64,000 bases of DNA from Truepera sp. Its GTDB lineage: Bacteria; Deinococcota; Deinococci; Deinococcales; Trueperaceae. The DNA is taken from positions 1,182,646-1,246,645 of the forward strand of contig JAVSMU010000001.1 in the NCBI GenBank assembly GCA_032027045.1. The letters run 5' to 3'. The position numbers and the translations under genes are program-made. This document shows positions 57,775 to 64,000 of this stretch, piece after piece; the first letter of the stretch is position 1, and each line of letters starts with the position of its first letter. Under the pieces are notes generated by a model, which saw nothing but the letters and a program-made list of their open reading frames with translations, was not told the DNA's origin and made no database searches.

Positions 57775-59414
57775 CCCACCCCCGGGCCGCCGTCGAGGTT
57801 TACGACACGACCCTGCGCGACGGCACGCAAGGGCAGGACGTGCACTTCACCAGCGACGACAAGGTGGCGATAGCGAAACGCTTGGACGCCTTCGGCATCG
57901 ACTTCATCGAGGGCGGCTGGCCGGGCTCGAACCCGAAGGACGCGCGCTTCTTCGAGATCATGCGGGACGTGGAGCTAAGCCGCGCGAAGCTGACGGCGTT
58001 CGGTAGTACGCGGCACAAGGACGCTGCGGCCGAGGACGACGCCAACCTCGGGGCGCTCCTGGGCGCCGGCACCGAGATCGTGGCCATCTTCGGCAAGTCG
58101 TGGACGTTTCACGTCGAGCACGCCCTTGGCGCGTCGCTCGAAGCGAACCTGGAGATGATCCGCTCGTCGGTCGAGTACCTCAGGGCGCAGGGCCGCGAGG
58201 TCTTCTACCTGGCTGAGCACTTCTTCGACGGCCACGCGGCCGATGGGGAGTACGCGCTGGCGACGCTGCGCGCCGCGCTGGCCGGGGGCGCCGCGCGCCT
58301 GGTGCTGTGCGACACGAACGGCGGCACGCTGCCCAGTCGTGTGGCGGAGCTGACGCGCGCCGTCGTCGGCATGAGCCCGGTGCCGGTGGGCATCCACGCG
58401 CATAACGACAGCGAGTTGGCGGTGGCCAACACGTTGGCCGCGGTGGACGCGGGGGCCGGCCACGTGCAGGGGACCATCAACGGCTACGGGGAAAGGTGCG
58501 GCAACGCCAACCTCGTCAGCATCATCGCGAACCTGGCCCTGAAGCTGGGCCGCGACCAGCCGCAGCGGTTGGTCGAGATCAGGGCGCTCTCGCGTTACGT
58601 GGACGAGCGGGCCAACCTGGCGCCCAACGTCCGTGCCCCGTACGTGGGCGACGGTGCCTTCGCGCACAAGGGCGGGGTTCACGTGTCGGCCGTGAACAAG
58701 GCGCCCGAGACCTACGAGCACGTCCCGCCCGAAAGCGTGGGCAACCGCCGCCACGTGCTGGTGTCCGACCTCTCCGGCCGCGCCAACGTCGTGGCCAAGC
58801 TGGCGGAGTGGGCAAGCGCAGCGGACGCGCTTCCAGGCGGGGGCGGTCACGCGGTGCACGCCGCCGGCGCGGACACGCGCACGGTGGTAGCTCACATCAA
58901 GGAGCTGGAGGCGCGCGGTTACGCCTTCGAGGGCGCCGAGGCGAGCTTTCAGCTCCTCACCCGCAGGGTCCAGGGCGGCTTCGAACCGTACTTCCACCTC
59001 GACGGTTTCACCGTGATGATCGACAAGAACGACGGCAGCCCGCGGTGCGAGGCCACCGTGAGGTTGCGCGTGGGGGGCCACGAGGAGCATAGCGCCGCCT
59101 CGGGAGACGGCCCCGTCAACGCGCTCGACCGCTGCCTCTTGAAGGCCCTGGGCTCGTTCTACCCCGCGCTGCGCACGCTGGCCTTGCGCGATTACAAGGT
59201 GCGTGTGCTGTCTGGCGCCGAGACCGGCACGGCGAGCCTGGTGCGCGTGCAAGTGGAGATGGGCGACGGCACCACCACGTGGAGCACCGTGGGCGCCAGC
59301 ACGAACATAATCGAGGCGTCCTACGAGGCGTTGATCGACGCCTACGAGTACAAGCTCGTCAGCGACGGGGTGGAGCCACGCTTACCCGAGAAGGAGCTGC
59401 CGGCCAGCGCCTGA
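57771..59414 (+). CDS. cimA: Citramalate synthase
   Basis: 547 aa from GTG at 57771, 4-base overlap. DRE-TIM homologue of LeuA that fits CimA: YDTTLRDGTQGQDVHFTSDDK, FIEGGWPGSNPKD, HAHNDSELAVANTLAAVDAG, GTINGYGERCGNANL and HKGGVHVSAV. Makes citramalate from pyruvate and acetyl-CoA, giving 2-ketobutyrate for isoleucine without threonine. Its place after leuA in an ilv operon supports CimA over homocitrate synthase. Its last codons form the first of five 15-bp repeats. Confidence 0.92.
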
Positions 59415-59475
59415 CCGGCCACCACTTGCTCGGCCAGCGCTTGCTTGGCCAGCGCCTGGCCGGCCCGCGCTTGCC
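59401..59475. repeat. Five 15-bp tandem repeats starting in the last codons of cimA
   Basis: Copies at 59401, 59416, 59431, 59446 and 59461, with a CGGCCAGCGCTTGCT-like consensus. The first includes the TGA at 59412-59414. Confidence 0.85.
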
Positions 59476-59496
59476 GCCCGCTGCTCGGTGGCCGCC

Positions 59497-61347
59497 TCAG
59501 CCGTAAGCGGCCACGGTGCCGTTGAGGGCGGCCACGATCACGCGGTCGCCGAGGGGCAGGGGAGACGCCTGGATGGCGGCGTTGGCGACCTTGTCGAGGA
59601 GCAGGACGCGCCCGCTGCGGGCGTCCAGGACTATGAGGTCGCCGCCCTCGGTGGCAACGTAGAGGGTGCCGGCGGCTATCGCCGGCGACGCCGTCACGGG
59701 CGCCGGCAGCGGGCGGGTCCAAACGTCGTCGCCGCTGCGCAGCGACAGGCAGTGAAGCCGCTGGCCCCAGGACACGACGTAGACGTACTGCTGCCAGATC
59801 ACCGGGGTGGACCACTGCTCGCCCTCGAGGTCGTAACTCCACACGACCTCACGCTTGGCGAGGTCGAAGGCGTGCACCTCGCCCGCTCTCACGGGGATCA
59901 GGAGCAGGCCACCGGCCGCTGAGGGCGGGGTGGTTATGGCACCGACGTCGACCTTGAAGGCCGAGGTGCCTGAGGGCGTGCGCACCGCGTGCAGCCAGCC
60001 GTCACGAGTGGGTATGAGCGAGAGGCCGGCGTGTAGGGTCGGCGCCGTGGACGGCCTCGCCCCCAGGTCCAGGCGCCAGCGTTCCTGGCCCTCGCTGGTC
60101 CACTGCGCCACGCCGTCGCCCAGGGCCACGATGAGCTCGTGGCCGTACGGCGCGGCGCCCACCACCTCGTCGTCGAGGCGCTCCCAGGCGAGGTCGCCCC
60201 GGGGCCAGTTGAGGGCCCGCATGGCCCCGTCGCGGCTCGCGAGGTAGAGAACGTCGCTCACCACGAGGGGCGCCTGGCTGGCCTCGTCCTGGAGCGCGAA
60301 CGTGGCCTGCAGCCCGCCGTCTGCCGGCCGCACCACCGCCAGGGCGTCGGAACGCTGGCCGACGAGCAGGAAGCCGCCGGCGGAGGACAGGCCCGAGGGG
60401 AACTGCGGGCCCTCGTCGAGCTCGAGCGTCCAGCGGCGCTTGAGCGTAGTGGGGTTGGCGGGGCCAACTGGGTAGGCGCCGGTACGCCCCGGGCCCGCGT
60501 GAGCCTGCTGCGGCGCGCGCTGCAGCGCGGCGCTGCGGATGGCGCGTAGGGCGTCGGCCACCGCCCAGCCCGAGGTGGGCCGCTTGCCCGGGTCCTTCTC
60601 GAGCAGCGCCAGGATGAGGCGCGCCAGCGACGTCGGGACCTGTGGGTTGAGTTCCTGGGGGTGAGTTGGCGTGCCGTAGACGTGCTGGTACAAGACGGCC
60701 TGGTCGTTGTCGGCGTCGAAGGCCGCCACGCCAGTGACCGTGCGGTACAAGACGGCGCCGAAGGCGTAGAGGTCGGTGGCCGCGCCGGTAGGCTCGCCGG
60801 TCGCCTGTTCCGGCGCCATGTACTGCGGGGTGCCCAAGGTGAAGCCCGTCCTGGTGAGGGCGCGCGAGCTCTCGGTGAGCTGCACGAGGCCGAAGTCCAT
60901 CACCTTGGGCGTTCCCTGGGGCGTGACCAGGATGTTCCTCGGTGTCAGGTCGCGGTGGACCATGCCCAGCCGGTGCACGTAGCCGAGGGCCTCCGCCACG
61001 GTGATGGCTGCGCCGAGGATCCGGTCGGCCCCTTCGGGATCACCCTCGAACGGCCCCAGTTCCGTGATGGGGCCGCCCTCGATCAGTTCCATCGCGAAGT
61101 AGACGTGTTCCCCGAGCCCGAGGTCGTAGATCGTGACTATGCCTGGGTGGTTGAGCCGGGCGAGGGCGCGGATCTCGCGCCTGAAGCGCTCGCTGTCGGC
61201 CTCGGTGAGGTGTGGCCGCAGCGCCTTGAGGGCGACGATGCGCTCCAAGTGGGTGTCACGCGCGCGGAAGACGTGGGCCATGCCGCCCACCCCGAGCGGC
61301 CCCAGGACCTCGTACCGGCCGTCGACCTTGTCGCCCGCCTCGAACAT
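59497..61347 (-). CDS. Serine/threonine protein kinase with C-terminal PQQ-like beta-propeller
   Basis: 616 aa. Kinase at about 10-265: GPLGVGGMAHVFRA, Lys in VALKAL, HRDLTPRNILV, DFG and MAPEQATGEPTGAATDLYAFG. The usual Lys of HRDLKPxN is Thr here. A linker (about 270-310) leads to propeller repeats (LRSGDDVWTRPL, ASPAIAAGTLYVATEGGDLIVLDA). No membrane segment is seen, so both parts are probably cytoplasmic, which is unusual for PQQ-type sensor domains. Starts 18 bases after the RHH gene and diverges, with it, from murA. Confidence 0.9.
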   Translation of the reverse strand: MFEAGDKVDGRYEVLGPLGVGGMAHVFRARDTHLERIVALKALRPHLTEADSERFRREIRALARLNHPGIVTIYDLGLGEHVYFAMELIEGGPITELGPFEGDPEGADRILGAAITVAEALGYVHRLGMVHRDLTPRNILVTPQGTPKVMDFGLVQLTESSRALTRTGFTLGTPQYMAPEQATGEPTGAATDLYAFGAVLYRTVTGVAAFDADNDQAVLYQHVYGTPTHPQELNPQVPTSLARLILALLEKDPGKRPTSGWAVADALRAIRSAALQRAPQQAHAGPGRTGAYPVGPANPTTLKRRWTLELDEGPQFPSGLSSAGGFLLVGQRSDALAVVRPADGGLQATFALQDEASQAPLVVSDVLYLASRDGAMRALNWPRGDLAWERLDDEVVGAAPYGHELIVALGDGVAQWTSEGQERWRLDLGARPSTAPTLHAGLSLIPTRDGWLHAVRTPSGTSAFKVDVGAITTPPSAAGGLLLIPVRAGEVHAFDLAKREVVWSYDLEGEQWSTPVIWQQYVYVVSWGQRLHCLSLRSGDDVWTRPLPAPVTASPAIAAGTLYVATEGGDLIVLDARSGRVLLLDKVANAAIQASPLPLGDRVIVAALNGTVAAYG

Positions 61348-61365
61348 CTCCCTGGCGACCCGGCC

Positions 61366-61575
61366 TTAGGCCTCGTCCAGCGCCTTGAGGATCTCCGGAT
61401 CGAGGGCGCCCTGCTCCACCGCCCGGTTGAGCATCTCGATGCCCAGCCGCACTACTTCCGACTTGGAGACGAGCCGCTCCGGGTTCGAGAGCTGGTAGGC
61501 GGTCTTGGTCAGGAGCGAATCCTGCTCCTCGGTGATGACGACCTGCAACCGCTTGCTCTTCTCACGCTTGGCCAA
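61366..61575 (-). CDS. Small ribbon-helix-helix type DNA-binding protein
   Basis: 69 aa. KRLQVVITEEQDSLL could be the beta-strand and SKSEVVRLGIEMLNRAVE the second helix of a CopG/MetJ-like fold. Lies just upstream of the kinase, probably same operon, and downstream of a large inverted repeat that could be its operator. No toxin gene is adjacent in the usual antitoxin order. Confidence 0.7.
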   Translation of the reverse strand: MAKREKSKRLQVVITEEQDSLLTKTAYQLSNPERLVSKSEVVRLGIEMLNRAVEQGALDPEILKALDEA

Positions 61576-61665
61576 GGCCTTCCCTCCGTTTGCGGCGCGT
61601 CACGACCGTGACCACATGGCGTTCGGGGTCGAACGAGTGCGATGCGCCACTTACTCAGTGCTCCG

Positions 61666-61674
61666 ACTATAGCA
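61666..61674 (-). promoter_or_regulatory. Extended -10 promoter of the RHH-kinase operon
   Basis: TGCTATAGT on the minus strand (an extended -10) gives a leader of about 85 bases before the RHH start. No good -35. Confidence 0.5.
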
Positions 61675-61688
61675 GGATGAGCATGTCC

Positions 61689-61717
61689 TTGACGCGTGTG
61701 ATGTGACGGCTTACACT
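61689..61717 (+). promoter_or_regulatory. Promoter of murA
   Basis: TTGACG (61689-61694), a 17-base spacer and TACACT (61712-61717). The -10 box overlaps the left arm of the inverted repeat. Confidence 0.65.
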
Positions 61718-61748
61718 CCGCATGAGGGTGTTGTGTAAGTTGCACATC
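61700..61748. promoter_or_regulatory. Inverted repeat (probable operator) between murA and the RHH-kinase operon
   Basis: GATGTG-ACGG-CTTACAC (61700-61716) mirrors GTGTAAG-TTG-CACATC (61733-61748): 13 bases pair around a short mismatched middle. The left arm overlaps the murA -10 box. Confidence 0.65.
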
Positions 61749-61848
61749 ATAAGACCGTAAGACCGCTGGTCCGCGGCAAGCCCTCCGCCCCTCTCGGGGT
61801 GCCTTGCGAAGTCTCGTGTCGGCGCCATGCGCGCCTGGGGAGAAGCCG

Positions 61849-63141
61849 ATGGAGAACCACGACGTCCTGCTGGTACGCGGAGGAATCCCACTCTCGGGAA
61901 GCCTGGGCGCCTACCGCGCCAAGAACTCCGCCCTGTACCTCATGCTCGCCTCCCTGCTGACGGACGAGCCCGTGGTTCTCCACGACGTTCCGATGCTCTC
62001 CGACGTGCTCGTGAGCGAGGAGATCCTCAGGCATGTGGGCGTAGAGACCCGCTGGGACGGGCACGACCTCCACCTTCACGCGGCCAACCTGCGCAACCAT
62101 CACGCCCCATACTCCCTGGTCAACAAGATGCGAGCCTCCTTCGTCATCATGGGCGCCCTCCTTGCACGAGCGGGCGAGGCGCGCGTGAGCATGCCTGGTG
62201 GCTGCGCCTTCGGGCCCAGACCCGTGGACCGCCACCTCGAGGCGTTCCAGGCGCTGGGCGCAGTGATCGTCGAAGAGGACGGCGACTTCTACGCCAAGCG
62301 CACCGGCAAACTGGCCGGCACGGTGCGGTTCGAGGCGCCCACGGTTGGGGGCACGCAGAACGTGCTCCTCGCTGCTGCGCTGGGGGCGGGCGAGGTCGTC
62401 ATCGAGAACGCCGCCCGCGAGCCCGAAGTGCCCGACCTTGCCGCCATGCTGGTTGCCATGGGCGCCGACGTGCGGGGCGCCGGCACGTCTACCATCGTCG
62501 TGCACGGTGCCGAGAAGCTTCACGGGGTACATCACCGGCCCATCGCAGACCGCATCGAGGTCGGCACGTTCCTGCTCGCCGCCGCGGCCACGAGGGGCGC
62601 CATCACCGTCGACGACCTGGAGCCCGACCACCTTGGCGCCGTCCTGGACGCCCTGGAACGCACCGGCGTGGTCGTCACCCGCGGCGCGACCAGTGTGAGC
62701 GTCGACGCGTCGGGTCCGCTGCGCCCGGTCGACATCGAGGCGCGCGAGTACCCGGGCATCCCGACCGACCTGCAGGCCCCTTTCTCCGCCTACCTCGCCA
62801 CGCTGCCCGGACTGAGCCACGTTCGCGATCACGTTTACCCGGACCGGTTCACTCACGTGGAGGAGATGGCCCGCGCGGGAGCGCGGATGCAGTTGGAGGA
62901 ACAGCGACTCGAGATCCGCGGTGGTCCGCTCCGAGGGGCCGCCATGTACGCGGCGGACATCCGCGCCGGCGGCGCGCTGGTCGTGGCGGCACTAGCGGCG
63001 GAGGGGCTCAGCGAGGTGGGTGGCATGCGCTTCGTGGACCGGGGGTACGAGGGCCTAGCCGAGCGCTTACGCAGCCTTGGGGGGCGAGTGGAGCGCACGG
63101 TGACCCCAGAAGTGACGGCCACCGGCACTTACGGCGGTTGA
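61849..63141 (+). CDS. murA: UDP-N-acetylglucosamine 1-carboxyvinyltransferase
   Basis: 430 aa. First committed step of peptidoglycan synthesis: transfers enolpyruvate from PEP to UDP-GlcNAc. The catalytic Cys loop is SMPGGCAFGPRPVDRHLEAF; other marks are GAYRAKNSALYLMLASLL, APTVGGTQNVLLAA, EVGTFLLAAAATRG and GIPTDLQAPF. The Cys is present, so it should be fosfomycin-sensitive. ATG at 61849 with GGGGAGAAG; the start at 61804 is rejected. Confidence 0.95.
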   Translation: MENHDVLLVRGGIPLSGSLGAYRAKNSALYLMLASLLTDEPVVLHDVPMLSDVLVSEEILRHVGVETRWDGHDLHLHAANLRNHHAPYSLVNKMRASFVIMGALLARAGEARVSMPGGCAFGPRPVDRHLEAFQALGAVIVEEDGDFYAKRTGKLAGTVRFEAPTVGGTQNVLLAAALGAGEVVIENAAREPEVPDLAAMLVAMGADVRGAGTSTIVVHGAEKLHGVHHRPIADRIEVGTFLLAAAATRGAITVDDLEPDHLGAVLDALERTGVVVTRGATSVSVDASGPLRPVDIEAREYPGIPTDLQAPFSAYLATLPGLSHVRDHVYPDRFTHVEEMARAGARMQLEEQRLEIRGGPLRGAAMYAADIRAGGALVVAALAAEGLSEVGGMRFVDRGYEGLAERLRSLGGRVERTVTPEVTATGTYGG

Positions 63142-63171
63142 GAATCCAGCAGTTGACGCACTGGCACCGGT

Positions 63172-64000
63172 CTAACCGGCACCCTCGTCCTCATCGTTCC
63201 CAGGTACCCCGGCTTCGTCCTGGTGCGAAGCCGCGTCACCCGCCTCAGGGGTCCCTACCTGGACCCTCCTCGCGCGTGGGTGCCAGAAGCTCTCCTCGGC
63301 GTCATCTTCGCTGAGCAGGTCCGTGATGGCTCGCGGATCGTCCAAGGACAGTAGGAAGCTCTCCTCGACCGCCGTGCCGAACGGGTCGGCGCCCGCGGGG
63401 CCGGGTTCGGTAGCGGCGCTCCCAGTCTCGTCCGCGGGCGTGGTGGACTCGGGGCCGGCTTGTCCCTTCGGCTCCCCGTCTGCGGCGCCATCCGCCGGAG
63501 CCGTGGTGGGCTCGGGGCCGACCAGTCCCTCCAGCTCCCCGTCTGCGGCGCCATCCTCCGGAGCTGTCAGGGTTTCGAGCGAGGACTGGTCCTCGTTCGC
63601 TTCCGGCGGCGGGGGCGTGGCCACGACCGCGACCTCCGTGGCGTCCTCGGGTTCGGTAACCCCCGTGGCGTCCTCCGACTCGGCCACCCCAACGGCGTCC
63701 TCCGGCCCGGCGATCTCCACGGCGTCCTCCGGTTCAGCAACCTCCGCGGCGTCCTCCGGCTCGGCCACCATCGGTGCCTCTGCGTCCACGGCACCTTCGG
63801 CATCTTTCGGTTCGGGGGGCTCTGTGGCCTCAGGGGCCGTTGCGCCCTCCGCGGCCGACGGCTCGTCCGCGACGGCGGGTTGGGGATTGCGAACCCGACC
63901 GCGCATGACCAGCCCCGCTACGGCAACCAAGAGGCCGGCCACCATGACCCACAGCCACGGGACCTTCCAGAGCGAGGATTCGTTTCCGGCACGGGGCAGG
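63172..64000 (-). CDS. Protein with membrane segment and acidic repeat tail, N-terminus off the right edge
   Basis: The frame is open to the right edge, so at least 275 residues are visible. The visible start reads LPRAGNESSLWKVPWLW into a membrane helix (VMVAGLLVAVAGLVMRGR), followed by some 230 residues rich in Glu, Asp, Ala and Pro. Two repeat types occur: about five 10-residue units of (E/G)PEDA.EVA, and two 30-residue units around APxDGAADGE. The first Met at 63945 may not be the true start. Function unknown; the acidic tail is probably disordered. Confidence 0.6.
   Translation of the reverse strand, partial: LPRAGNESSLWKVPWLWVMVAGLLVAVAGLVMRGRVRNPQPAVADEPSAAEGATAPEATEPPEPKDAEGAVDAEAPMVAEPEDAAEVAEPEDAVEIAGPEDAVGVAESEDATGVTEPEDATEVAVVATPPPPEANEDQSSLETLTAPEDGAADGELEGLVGPEPTTAPADGAADGEPKGQAGPESTTPADETGSAATEPGPAGADPFGTAVEESFLLSLDDPRAITDLLSEDDAEESFWHPRARRVQVGTPEAGDAASHQDEAGVPGNDEDEGAG

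Noticed and set aside
61366-61575. Toxin-antitoxin antitoxin
   Set aside because: The neighbour is a 616-residue kinase with a propeller, not a RelE, PIN or HipA-type toxin.

Overview
The window is a contiguous piece of a very GC-rich bacterial chromosome, densely packed with short gaps and many 4-base start/stop overlaps. The best fit is the Deinococcota, probably a Truepera-like lineage. This is inference from several signs: the tmRNA tag reads GNDNYALAA, close to the Deinococcus type; many genes start 5-9 bases after a TANNNT -10 box and so look leaderless, as is common in Deinococcus; there is a SpoVS gene without a sporulation locus; and there is a standalone UgpC/MsmX-type ATPase. No phage, IS element, integrase or CRISPR array was seen.

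Layout. 1-2543 (minus): end of a dipeptide-type ABC permease, an inositol-monophosphatase-family phosphatase and a methyltransferase. 2815-5179: cassette A, a secreted domain fused to cytochrome c followed by a secreted IPT/TIG-like protein. 5218-7118: a DegT/DnrJ aminotransferase and an unknown secreted protein. 7319-10583: a SAM-I riboswitch, a small ORF, then metY and metX. 10558-12138: a nucleoside/BMP-type ABC ATPase. 12218-12629: tmRNA and its terminator. 12904-16773: cassette B, with the same secreted domain without the cytochrome, a DoxX-like membrane protein, a paralogue of the IPT-like protein and an ACR3-type transporter. 16980-26324: two ABC ATPases, an FAH-family enzyme, an MBL hydrolase, purN, purD, a lipoprotein and dxs. 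26421-26907: a promoter, three tRNAs (Asp, Phe, Thr) and a terminator. 26910-37130: an HD-GYP protein, a HAD-GH65 fusion, a TSUP permease, a hemolysin-III protein, proline catabolism (ProDH, P5CDH), a histidine phosphatase and an acetyltransferase. 37206-42546: a Crp/Fnr regulator, a LolD-like ATPase, and a peptide ABC transporter (SBP and two permeases) with a Crp-like site in its promoter. 42764-45767: an FAD oxidase, phosphomannose isomerase and a DUF84 NTPase. 45870-52469 (minus): Lon, two MBL proteins, RsmB and SpoVS. 52649-59414: a branched-chain amino acid operon (ilvB-ilvN-ilvC-leuA-cimA) behind a promoter, a short leader peptide and an attenuator-like terminator. 59497-64000: a Ser/Thr kinase with a beta-propeller and an RHH protein diverging from murA across an inverted repeat, then an acidic repeat protein cut by the right edge.

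How it fits together. The metabolic cores are methionine synthesis under SAM control, branched-chain synthesis under apparent leader-peptide attenuation, purine synthesis, isoprenoid entry, proline use and alpha-glucoside phosphorolysis. The least explained part is the pair of paralogous secreted cassettes. The shared domain is fused to cytochrome c in one and next to a DoxX-like membrane protein in the other, which suggests an envelope electron-transfer system not obviously matching a described pathway. A second unexplained pattern is short direct repeats that begin at or beside stop codons of at least six genes.
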